A DNA stretch of 64,000 nt from Gimesia benthica (GTDB taxonomy: Bacteria > Planctomycetota > Planctomycetia > Planctomycetales > Planctomycetaceae): contig NZ_CP043930.1 in assembly GCF_009720525.1 (NCBI RefSeq), forward strand, positions 6,522,001-6,586,000. The letters are read 5' to 3'. The position numbers and the translations under genes were made by a program. The notes beneath the pieces are model-generated. The model was given only the letters and a program-made list of their open reading frames with translations, had not been told where the DNA came from and ran no database searches. This document shows, piece by piece, positions 50,874 to 60,900 of the stretch. The first letter of the stretch is position 1. Each line of letters begins with the position of its first letter.

Positions 50874-52599
50874 CCTCCAAAGCATGATCGCGTGACTTTT
50901 GGTCAGGGTATCTTATCGGAAAGCCATGAGCGACAATATCGTTTGTTGCAACTCCAAAATCGTCTCCCAAGCGGTCTGCCAGCTGCTTGACGACCTGCTT
51001 CCGGCTATCAATTATTTCATCAAAATCATCAATATGCGCAGTTGCGTATGCAGCCTGGATGTTTGACATTTTTGCATTAAAGCCCAATCGGGGAAAGCAA
51101 AAACGTTCATTTACATTGTCTCCCATGCGTCCATGTGCACGGATTGATCTGCAAAGTTCTGCGATTTCATCATCATTAGTAGCAATCCTTCCTCCTTCTC
51201 CAGAGGTAAAGGAATGAGACACATACATGGAAAAAGTTCCTGCCATTCCCATCGTACCTGCGTATCTCCCATCAACCTGACTTCCTAAAGCTTCGCATGC
51301 GTCTTCCAGCACAGGCAGAGTTCCCTGGAGCTGGCTCACCCAACGACAGACCTTCCCCATCAGATGGACTGGGTAGAGAATGGCCGGGTTACGTTCTGCC
51401 AGGTTCACGACATCCTCCATTAATCCATCAGTTCCTACATCTAGAAATATGGGATTCAGGCCCGCATGCCTTATAGCATTAGCCTGTGCGATGAATGTCA
51501 GGGATGGCACAATGACATTGTTGAGCCCTGTTTTTAATGCGATGGCGGATAAGGCAACTGCATCTGCTAACGTGCCATTACAAACTGCAATTGCGTGTTT
51601 CACATTCAGTTTTACAGCAAATTTATGTTCAAGTTCCTCCACAAATCTACCACTGGCAATTCTGCCTGTACGTGACGCTTCCAGCAGGTTCTGATCTGCC
51701 TGTCTGTTGTAACTGACACATCCCAACGAAACCTGAATCTGAGATGTCTGGGTTTCATATCTCCCCCCCACGTAACTCGTTCTGGATGTTAGATCATAAA
51801 TTGTGCAATTCTTTTTCAGATACCAGATGATAAATAAGCTGTTTACAACAGCCTCTATCCCTTTTTCTGGATTCTGGATCAGAAATTCCGCTGATTTCAT
51901 TTTCTCGAAGCTGAACTCGATAAACCGGTAGACCCATACCATGAACTGATAAAATGTTGCTTTCCGCATAATCAAGGTTTCAGCAGTGAAGCTTTTTTTC
52001 AATTCAAAATAATCTCCCGGAATCTCTTCCTGCAGATCAGCAAACATACTCAAAATATATGAGTTGATGCCGGGATGCGTTGATTCGGACTGAGAGGCTA
52101 TCCCTAAATTGGAGTTGATTCTGGATCCGGAGAGGATTTCGTTTTTTTCGAGTAACGCTTCAATTTCGAATTCCTCAGGGAAAAGATCTTCAGGAGTTTC
52201 TTGCAGACTCCCTGCAAAATACCCGATCCAATCATTTTGATCGTGGGGTGAGCTTCTCCATAAATACAGTAATTCCGCGAAATGAGGTATCTGCCTGTGT
52301 ATTTCGGGCTTTTGGAGTTCCGGACAGAATGTAGTTGTAGCAGCATTGAAACCCGACTCTAAATCTAAGCCCGAAAACATCGAAGGATCAAATCTATGGA
52401 CTGGCTGCAAACAAGACTGATAGATCCCTGAGTTAGTGTTACGAGTCGATTCCAGTGTGGTATTGTAGTTCAATTTGAGTTTGGTTTTGCAGTCACTTCG
52501 GTTGCTCGTGAATAGAGTCTTACTGCATATTTCGCTCGGAAACCAGGAAACGAATTTTCCCCCACCAATCGGTAACCAGGCGGAACCGGAACTCTCCAA
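50874..52599 (-). pseudogene. DUF4422-like plus DegT/DnrJ/EryC1 aminotransferase fusion, interrupted by IS256
   Basis: The N-terminal part (about 55-270; IYQSCLQPVHRFDPSMFSGL, FAELLYLWRSSPHDQNDWIG, FTAETLIMRKATFYQFMVWV) resembles DUF4422-type glycan proteins. The rest (about 300-576) is a PLP aminotransferase of the sugar type: AVCNGTLADAVALSAIAL, VIVPSLTFIAQANAIRHAGL, LEDACEALGSQVDGRYAG. The usual active-site Lys context (S-HSFTSGEGG) has a Thr-Ser pair where Lys is expected, so it may be Lys-less. The IS cuts the gene after RDHALE. The frame opens at 52599, overlapping the glycosyltransferase gene by 130 bp, so the true start is unsure (maybe near 52470). Probably makes an amino sugar for surface glycan. 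Confidence 0.75.
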
Positions 52600-54065
52600 C
52601 GATAAGAGTCAGCATCAAAAGCCCAGATCCAGGGATCCCTCCGTTGAGCAATTTCCTGTGATCGTAAATATTCATCTTCCCGCATGGCAGCAGCTCCGTG
52701 TGTAAAGGGATAGTCTTCACCCGGATGAAATGTGAAAATATCTCCGCGTTCTCTGGCATGGGCGATCACAGATACATAAATCGCAGGATCACACACCAGA
52801 AGCAGTTCCCCTGGTTTCCGCCGTTCTTCAATACTCGCCATGGCGCCCTGAATGGCAGGCAGTTTGAAATCTGCTTCACGATTGAGCCATTGTTCATAAG
52901 CCAGAAAACCGGTCCCTGCGATGCAGATTCCATACAGGCAGAATTGAATCGGTTTCAAGCTGATACGACTGATTAATACAGCCAGCGCAGCAAAAAGAAA
53001 GATCTGATTGAACATGAAATAGCGATCATTGAAGATATTTCGTGAAAAGATGGACACGAGAATTCCAGCTACAAACGGGAAACCGGCTATCAGAGCTAGA
53101 AAATAGTCCCCCGGACGACGCCCGAATGCCAGCAACAATAGAATCAATACCATGATCTGACCTGCAATCAGACCAATGACCGGGGTCATATCCATTGCCT
53201 GATCAAAGCCAAACATATCAAAGAGCGTCGCTCCCGCTGTCTGCCAACTGAATGGTTTCGTCCAGAAACCCTCGACAACAAGTTGTCTCTGATGGAGAAA
53301 CGAAGGCAGCCAGGGCAGCCAGGCGAGAAGAGTGCCTGTCGCTGAGATCAAAAGCGGCATCAGTCGGGAGCCCGCTTGTAACAAACTCGCAGCACGGTGA
53401 TGTAGCAACAGATAACCGGCTGCAAAGAGATATTGCGCTGTGACTACGAACAGCCCGAAATTATGTGTGTAAACCAGGGCGATCGCCGTCATTGTGAAAA
53501 AATACCAGTCACGTTTGCGTGAGGGTTCTCGTCGCAGGACCTTGAGCAGAAACCAGCTTGAAAAAGCAGCCAGAGCAGTACCTGCCGCGTACATCCGCAC
53601 CTGATATGACCATAATATGTGGAGTGGGCTTAACGCGACCAGAGCAGCGGCTACGACGGCAGCCGAATTCACGGAGGAGCTACAGTTTCCTGTTTGTGGG
53701 TCGCGATATGCTTCTTTTACTACCAGAAAAATCCCAATGATGGACAAGATACCCGGGATGAAACTGGCCAGCCTGGTGGCCAAGGTCGATGAGCCAAACA
53801 GCATCATCCAGTACTTCAGGATGAAGTAAAATAATGGTGGATGCGGATCTTCCTTTGCATGGACCCACAAATCGGAAATGGGGAACTCTGCCATTTTGAG
53901 ACAGAAGCTTTCATCAAACCAGAAACTCATGTCTGAAATTCGATGCACTCTGAAAATCATAGCAATCAATAGAACAACCAGTAACATCCCGACCGCAGGA
54001 GTTAGTCTGTATTTTGTTCTATCAGTATTGGAAGTTAGCTCTGATTGCATTAATTTTTCCCACAC
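52470..54065 (-). CDS. GT39/PMT-type membrane glycosyltransferase (paralog 1)
   Basis: The 531-residue product has about 10-11 membrane helices and the GT39 hallmarks: an Asp-Glu pair in MSFWFDESFCLKM (about residues 47-59) and the loop HAKEDPHPPLFYFILKYWMM. It belongs to the dolichyl/undecaprenyl-phosphate-sugar using family (ArnT/PMT-like) that works in the membrane with a lipid-linked donor. The C-terminal soluble domain (about 440-531) ends in a Tyr-rich segment. Its start may be the GTG at 54065 or the ATG at 54050. Paralogous with the next gene, and adjacent to the aminotransferase; together a surface-glycan group. Confidence 0.85.
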   Translation of the reverse strand: MWEKLMQSELTSNTDRTKYRLTPAVGMLLVVLLIAMIFRVHRISDMSFWFDESFCLKMAEFPISDLWVHAKEDPHPPLFYFILKYWMMLFGSSTLATRLASFIPGILSIIGIFLVVKEAYRDPQTGNCSSSVNSAAVVAAALVALSPLHILWSYQVRMYAAGTALAAFSSWFLLKVLRREPSRKRDWYFFTMTAIALVYTHNFGLFVVTAQYLFAAGYLLLHHRAASLLQAGSRLMPLLISATGTLLAWLPWLPSFLHQRQLVVEGFWTKPFSWQTAGATLFDMFGFDQAMDMTPVIGLIAGQIMVLILLLLAFGRRPGDYFLALIAGFPFVAGILVSIFSRNIFNDRYFMFNQIFLFAALAVLISRISLKPIQFCLYGICIAGTGFLAYEQWLNREADFKLPAIQGAMASIEERRKPGELLLVCDPAIYVSVIAHARERGDIFTFHPGEDYPFTHGAAAMREDEYLRSQEIAQRRDPWIWAFDADSYRWRVPVPPGYRLVGENSFPGFRAKYAVRLYSRATEVTAKPNSN

Positions 54066-54201
54066 CTGATTCTTTCCCGGATAAGGAATTTACCTGTCAG
54101 AAGTAGTTCGAATGTTTTAATATTTATACTCCGCTGCACTTATTCTTTTACTTCAAACTACTAAATTTGGTGTCGTTCTTAACATCAGCGTCCCGCTTCC
54201 C

Positions 54202-55797
54202 TTATTGGAGAAGTGGCGTTTGCTGAGCCTGCGGTTTATCTTCACGAACATATAACCGCAAAATGAGATCTGCATAAAATTCAGGAAAATGCATTTCCCC
54301 TGCCTTTCTCCAGCCAGTCGGTACATGAACTTCCCAGGTACCATTGAACCAGCGTTGAGCATCCAGAGTCCAGAATGCGTTACTGTTCTCACCAAGATAT
54401 TCAGCGGGTGCAAGATATTCATTTTCTCGAATGACCGCTGTCCCCTGAAAAAAGGGATACCTGTCCGGCGAACCATCTACAAAAATTGTGTGCCTGTTTC
54501 GGGAATATGCATCAGCAGAAGTAAATAACATGGGGTTACAACAGATCAATTTTTCATCCGCCCCCCGAGACTGTTCAAAACGGGCAATTGCCGTTTCCAT
54601 ACCAGGTAAAACAGCATGTTTTTGCCTGACTTCATAATGCTTCCAGGCGAGGAATCCCATACCTGATATGACGAGAACAGTCATACTCAACCGGAGAGGT
54701 TTCACTGGGAGACGAGAGAGCAGAACAGCTATGGCAATTAACATAAAAATATGTGCGAATTGCAAATAGCGATATGCAAATACACTGCGAGATATTTTTG
54801 AAATGATGACAACAATCAAAATGGGGACACTTGCTGCTAGCGCAATATAAATATCAGCCGGACGACGTCCCATGACCAGGATCACCAGGAAGACAAAGCA
54901 GATTTCTGCAGCAAGTAAACCTTTCTGTGGCGAATTGCTCAACCATAAATTCAAATCGAACAGCAGGGCGATTTGTGAACCAAAGCGATCCCACGTAAGG
55001 GGACTACTCCAGAAAGTCTGATTTACATGTGATCGCTGGTACAAAAATTGTGGAATCCAGGGAGACCAGACAAACCAGATTGCGAAGGCAGAAAGAACCA
55101 GAGGCCATATATGGTTTAGTCGATGTGTCCACTTTTTTTCTGTGGAATTCAATAGCAGATATCCAAGTGCAAACCCGAATTCGACGGTCAGCGTAAACAG
55201 TCCAAAATAGTGGGTGTAAATCAGTAAGATTCCTGTCAGAGTAAACAAGCCCCAGTCACGTGCGCTCCTTTCAGGACGCTTGAGTGCACGAAAAAGAAAC
55301 AAGCTCGACAGTACAGCCAATGTGGTCCCCAGAGAATACATGCGAATACGTTGAGACCAGGTGATATGCAGTGGGCAGAGCGCCGCCAGTAAAGCTGCGG
55401 TAATAGCGATGAATCGTGCCTGTTTTTCTGAACTGGCATCTCCTCGTTTACGGTACGCCTCATAGGCCAGGAAATAGACCCCTAATACCGTAATTGTTCC
55501 CAGTGCGACGCTCAACATGCGTGTTGAAAACAGGGAATTACCGAATAACCCTATCCAGGCTTTCAGGATGATATAGAACATAGGTGGGCCGGTATCTTCA
55601 GGGATCCGTTCCATCATTTCCTGAAAGGGGAACTGGACCATTTGCAGGCTGAAACTCTCGTCAAACAGATAGCCTACCTCTGACAGGTTTTGGCCCCTGA
55701 GAAAAACAGTCAATACCACGATCGGGATCAGCCACCAGAGTTTCGAATATGCTCTTGTGGAAGTCGTGTTTTGGAGAGTGGATTCTGGAAAGTCCAT
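54202..55797 (-). CDS. GT39/PMT-type membrane glycosyltransferase (paralog 2)
   Basis: Also 531 residues, same fold and motifs (SEVGYLFDESFSLQM, IPEDTGPPMFYIILKAW). The loop DTGPPMFY replaces the DPHPPLFY of paralog 1. Identity to paralog 1 is moderate along the whole length, suggesting tandem duplication and divergence in donor or acceptor choice. Ends LILRLYVREDKPQAQ. ATG at 55797. The gap to paralog 1 (54066-54201) is 136 bp, no promoter identified. Confidence 0.85.
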   Translation of the reverse strand: MDFPESTLQNTTSTRAYSKLWWLIPIVVLTVFLRGQNLSEVGYLFDESFSLQMVQFPFQEMMERIPEDTGPPMFYIILKAWIGLFGNSLFSTRMLSVALGTITVLGVYFLAYEAYRKRGDASSEKQARFIAITAALLAALCPLHITWSQRIRMYSLGTTLAVLSSLFLFRALKRPERSARDWGLFTLTGILLIYTHYFGLFTLTVEFGFALGYLLLNSTEKKWTHRLNHIWPLVLSAFAIWFVWSPWIPQFLYQRSHVNQTFWSSPLTWDRFGSQIALLFDLNLWLSNSPQKGLLAAEICFVFLVILVMGRRPADIYIALAASVPILIVVIISKISRSVFAYRYLQFAHIFMLIAIAVLLSRLPVKPLRLSMTVLVISGMGFLAWKHYEVRQKHAVLPGMETAIARFEQSRGADEKLICCNPMLFTSADAYSRNRHTIFVDGSPDRYPFFQGTAVIRENEYLAPAEYLGENSNAFWTLDAQRWFNGTWEVHVPTGWRKAGEMHFPEFYADLILRLYVREDKPQAQQTPLLQ

Positions 55798-55864
55798 AGC
55801 AAGGAATCTTGATAACGTTCTATAGATTGAGCGGTTCTACTTTTTTTGAGAACGTTTTATTAGT

Positions 55865-57841
55865 TCAATCAGCTACATTCCCGTGATTATGAATCGAATT
55901 CTCATCCGGTATTTGGTGCAATTCACAAACTATTCGAAATCCGACAAAGGGGCTGGCCTTCCAGGGAGGCATCATGGAATAATCGATGCGACAGGTTTCA
56001 CCGGTAAAGCGCCAGTCAGACCCGCGGACCACTTTAATAAATCCCTGTGCTGGGCCCCGGGGATTTTCTCGGGGAGAGCGATGATAATAGTCGCGATCAA
56101 ACCAGTCGGAACACCATTCCCAGACATTGCCTCGCATATCATAAATTCCCATTGAATTTGCCGGATAATGGCCGACGGATGTCACAGGCAGTGCCGGTCT
56201 GATCCCACCTGCATAACCAGTGTCACCTGAGTTCTTTCGGTATCTGCCCCAATCAAATGGTTCATCTGATCCAGCCTTGCAGGCATATTCCCATTCCGCC
56301 TCAGTGGGTAGCCGATATGTGCGCCCCTGCATCTGCTCTGTTGAAAGATTCGAGAGTTGTCTGCAAAACTCTTGTGCTTCATACCAGGTCACTCGTTCAA
56401 CAGGTTTTTTCCCGGCATCACCTTCCGTGGAATCTTCGGATAGATGATAACTCGGATTGTTACCCGTGATTCGTAAATACTGTTCCTGGGTCACTTCATA
56501 CTGACCTAGCAGATAATCTTCTGTAATAGTGACTGAGTGAGCGGGAGTTTCTGGAGGAGGATTATGATTATTCCCTGAGTCCGCTATCCCCATGGTGAAA
56601 GTACCTGCAGGGACAAGGACAAACTGCATTCCAATACTATTAGTCAATGAAGTAGTTTTTTTTGTGGATTGATTTTTATGCTGCTCTGACTCATCACTCA
56701 AAGCAGCCTCGTCGTTAAAATTCTCAGTGGCAAGCTGGTGATCAAAATCATTGGAGCTCAGTAATTCTGAAGGGGTTTCCCTGGAATGAATTGCATGCCA
56801 GAGCCCCGGATCTATTTGATTTGATAAAAAACGACTGGTGCCATCCAGAAACAGAACGTTTGCTCCTTCAGTGTGAAGACTGCGTGCGGTAGCGTTGGTG
56901 TTACTATCAAGATAGGAGACGCAGGGCATTCCTTCTTTTTTTAAAGTCTCTGTCCCAACGGTATCGTGCAGGCGCGCACACCCGAGAATATCATCAGATC
57001 GCGGCCATTGATTATTGGGGCCATAATCATCTCCGTTCACACCATGTGCCCACGTGACGCTACTCCCGATCTGACCGAACGCCCAGACTCCTCGTGGGTC
57101 GACGGGGTGAATCCCAGCACGCACTTCATCAAAGACCACTAGAGACGAACTTCCATTTGCAAAATCTTTCTGTCGAAATGAAATATTAAATCCGGCAACG
57201 CCATTTCCCCAGTATTGAAACTCTCTGTTTTCCCGGTCGATTTTCAACTGCGCTCCGTCTCCTGACGGAATTGTGGTTGATCCTGGCACCAGCCGCATAT
57301 TATGAGATCCGCCATTGATGGCATAATTCCCTCGCGCAAAAGAGATCGATTGTCCTGGTGTCGGTTCAAAAATATGCGGGTTCTCAGCCTGATTAAAAGA
57401 ATCACCCGGACAGGTCATCACTGAGAGGAATGTCGTGCGAACTGCAGCATTTTGTTCGATGCTGACGGGCTGGCGATAATCCATTTTTTCTGCCAGGTGT
57501 TCCTCCCCCACAAAAGGCAACAGCATCAAAGCCCAGTTAGCATGCGTGAACAGATCAGGACGCGTACTCATATTCAGAGAGAGCGAATGCATCGCTTGCG
57601 TGCTCCAGATCGCAGCAGGAGGCAGACATTGATACGTGGTTTGATATGCCGCGAGTCCTGTGCCGAGACGTCTCAGATTCGACTGACAATGCAGCAGACG
57701 AGATGATTCGCGAGAATAGATCACAAGAGGCGAAATAATGGCTATCAACAGGATCGCCACACAAGATACAACGATGATCTCACGTTTGGTGATTCCCCGT
57801 CGTGAATACTGATTTGTAACGCAGTTTTGTCCTCTATACAT
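55865..57841 (-). CDS. Pilin-like DUF1559 protein fused to an FGE-sulfatase domain
   Basis: The 658-residue product starts with a type IV pilin-like leader and helix (RRGITKREIIVVSCVAILLI), keeping Gly before the cleavage point and Glu at +5, then a DUF1559 domain (about 45-400; LHCQSNLRRLGTGLAAYQTT, GVNGDDYGPNNQWPRSDD, GANVLFLDGTSRFLSNQI). A linker and an FGE-sulfatase domain follow (about 405-650; NSIGMQFVLVPAGTFTMG, RTYRLPTEAEWEYACKAG, MRGNVWEWCSDWFDRDYY). DUF1559 proteins are a planctomycete expansion. The FGE domain here probably binds rather than makes formylglycine. ATG at 57841 after AAGGA. Confidence 0.88.
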   Translation of the reverse strand: MYRGQNCVTNQYSRRGITKREIIVVSCVAILLIAIISPLVIYSRESSRLLHCQSNLRRLGTGLAAYQTTYQCLPPAAIWSTQAMHSLSLNMSTRPDLFTHANWALMLLPFVGEEHLAEKMDYRQPVSIEQNAAVRTTFLSVMTCPGDSFNQAENPHIFEPTPGQSISFARGNYAINGGSHNMRLVPGSTTIPSGDGAQLKIDRENREFQYWGNGVAGFNISFRQKDFANGSSSLVVFDEVRAGIHPVDPRGVWAFGQIGSSVTWAHGVNGDDYGPNNQWPRSDDILGCARLHDTVGTETLKKEGMPCVSYLDSNTNATARSLHTEGANVLFLDGTSRFLSNQIDPGLWHAIHSRETPSELLSSNDFDHQLATENFNDEAALSDESEQHKNQSTKKTTSLTNSIGMQFVLVPAGTFTMGIADSGNNHNPPPETPAHSVTITEDYLLGQYEVTQEQYLRITGNNPSYHLSEDSTEGDAGKKPVERVTWYEAQEFCRQLSNLSTEQMQGRTYRLPTEAEWEYACKAGSDEPFDWGRYRKNSGDTGYAGGIRPALPVTSVGHYPANSMGIYDMRGNVWEWCSDWFDRDYYHRSPRENPRGPAQGFIKVVRGSDWRFTGETCRIDYSMMPPWKASPFVGFRIVCELHQIPDENSIHNHGNVAD

Positions 57842-57917
57842 TGCGAGTCCTTGAGCTCTTTCTGTTTTCCAGCTTACAACTGATTCCGTCCGCAATATGA
57901 TCTGGAGAACTCCTGGT

Positions 57918-60900
57918 TCAAGCTTTTTTGAAATGAGATCGAAACAAAAACAGAATCACTCCCAGGACCAGGACGACATTCAGCCCCAGAACGAGAAGCA
58001 TCATATTTGATTCACCTTCCGGTGCCTCATCCTTTTTTGACACCTGGAGACTGCTGCGGTTCCCGGTCTTGAAAGACATATCGGGTGCGAGAATCTGATT
58101 ACCCGCTTCAGTGTCCAGTTCTACCAGACTGATCAGTTTGTCACCGTTCACATCTGCTCGATAAAACGCCTCTTCGATCCGCATGACGCGCGGTTCTGGA
58201 CTCCCATCCAGCTTGATTTTGCCGCTGTTTTTCTCTGCGTTGAGAACTTCGTCAAGGTTTAAAGAACCATCCTGATTTTTGTCGCAGTGTTTCAGGAAGA
58301 GTGCCTTGGGGACTTTGCTCATATCTGCAGTGAATTTGAATTCGTTAAAATCCAGATAGCCATTTTTGTTGACGTCCAGTCGGTCAAAATATTCCTGGCG
58401 CAACAGGTTTAATTCCAGGCCTGAAGACCAGCCTAGTTCCGTCAGTGTCACCCGTCCGTCTTTGTCTGTGTCCCGGGAATAGGAAATCCAGTTTTCAACC
58501 CGATTCGCAGGCAGAGATGTTCGATATTCATCGAGAGAAAGCACTCCATCCTGATTCAGGTCAAACCCCGGAAAAGTATAGCTTGCCAGTGGTCGCAGAA
58601 AAGGAGCAATGCCTTCCATCAGTTCGGTTTCGTCCAGGGACGCATCCAGATTGAGATCCATCTTCCTAAATTCGGCAATCGGATCGAGCAGATGCCCGGG
58701 CATCTCCGCCCATTCCTTGAGTGTAATGTTTTCATCCTGGTCAGCATCCCCTTGATCAAAACGCTTTTTGCCCGCCTCTTCCCCCAGTCGCTGATAATAA
58801 TTCATGAACTCTTTGAGCGTCAGTGAATCATTGTGATCGCGATCCAGAGCCTTGAAATGCCACCAGTAGACGATTTGCCCTGTTGGCAGGTGAAGCAGTT
58901 GACCGTCCAGGCGACGTAATCCATATCCCGCTTCAAACAGCCAGCGGCAATCATGTTTGCTGATTTTACCATCTGCATCTCGATCCCAGTCCTGCCAGGA
59001 AGAAAGCGCCAGTCCCGGGATCTGTCTCCCTGGTTTTGCTGACTGAAACTCATCGGGAGAAAGCGTTCCGTCTTGATCCTGATCCCACTGGCTCCAGTTT
59101 TGTTCAAGCTTCTCCATGAGCCTGTCAACGAGGCCGCTGAGTGGATTTGACAAAGCACCACGAAGCTGACTCGGAGCCATCCCCGGTACTGCAGCGTACT
59201 CATCAAGTGCCAGTTTCTGATCCACATTCCGATCAAAGAGCTGAAAATCCCGTCGTGCCTCAAGTTGTTTATCTGCAGGAAATGCAGCCGTAAATTCAGA
59301 CGGGGTCAAAAATCCGTCCTGATCAGTATCGCGTTTGCGGAACCCGGCTTTGAGTGCCACCTCTGGGGAAGTCTTACTGGCATCAATGGAAAAGTTAAAC
59401 TCGTTCGGGTCAAGAAAACCATCCCGATTCTGGTCCAGTCTGTCAAAATACTCCTTACGTAACAGACTTAGTTCCGGCCCTGGAGTCCATGGCAGTTCGG
59501 ACAGGCTTAACTTTCCGTCATGATCCTGATCTCGTGCGCTGAGCATCCAATTTTCCACTCGATTCGCCACCATGGTTAAGCGGTACTCGTCAAGTGAAAG
59601 AAATCCATCCCCATCGAGATCAAACCCGGGAAAGATGGTTTTGACCAGCGGCTTCAAAAATGGAGCGACACCATCGGTGATTTCCTGCTGACTGAGTCTC
59701 CCATCATAGCTGGTATCATATTTACGAAATTCTGAAACGGGATCGAGTAAAAAACCGGGCATCTCTGCCCACTCTTTAAGTGAGAGTATTTCATCCTGAT
59801 TCGTATCCCCTTTCTGAAAACGCGTTTTTGCATCCTCTTCACCAAATCGGTTGTAATAGGTCTGAAACTCTGCCAGGGATAAGCCATCACTGTGATCGCG
59901 GTCCAGATCTTTGAAATGCCACCAGTAGACAACAAGCCCCGAGGGAAGCTGAAGAGGCTGGCCATCCAGACGTCGCAATCCATAGGCGGCTGTTATCACC
60001 CCTCGACATTCTTCCAGGTCAATGGTACCGTCCGAATTATGATCCCACTCGCGCAGCTCAAGAGATTCGATGCCTGGCAGGTGTGTACTCAATGTTGTGG
60101 ATGGATATTCTTTCGCAGACAGATTGCCATCCCCATCCTGATCCCACTGCTCCCAGTTTTCTTCAATCAGAGCTATCTGCTTTTCAATCATCGGAGTCAG
60201 TGGATGCGGCAAAGCCCCACGTAAAGCCAATGGAACCTGACCGGGTATCGTTCGAAATTCCTGAGCAGATAATTGATCATCACCGTCCAGATTAAACAGC
60301 TGGAAATCACGTTTTGCTTCTGCCTGCTTCTCTTGGGGAAAGGCTGCCAAATACTCCGTTTCATTTAACCGGCCATCCTGGTCAGTATCTCTGGAAGCAA
60401 AAGCAACCTGTAGTACAATCTCCACGGGTACCCGACTACTGTCGATGGAAAACTGATATTCATTTAGTTCGAGAAAACCATTCTGGTTGAGGTCAAGGCG
60501 TCGAAAGTACTCATGTCTTAAGAGGCTTAACTCCAGTCCGGGAGTCCAGGCCATCTCATTCAGGCTCAAACGCCCATCAAAATCCGAATCACGTGAAGTA
60601 ACTGCCCAGTTCTCCAACTTATTGACCGGCATGGTCATACGATATTCGTCAAGAGAGAGTTTTCCGTCACGATCAAGGTCAAACCCTGGAAAGGTATACC
60701 GAGATAATGGGACTAACCATTTTGAGGTCTGCTCGACAAGCTCATCCTGATCCACAAAGGTGTCCAGGTTGCGATCCATTAGTTGAAATTCAGAAATTGG
60801 GTCGAGCAACAGACCTGGCATCTCTGTCCATTCCTGAAGTGAGATCGTCTGATTCTGGTCAGAGTCTCCATCGGTAAACCTTTGCTTCCCTTTCTCTTCT

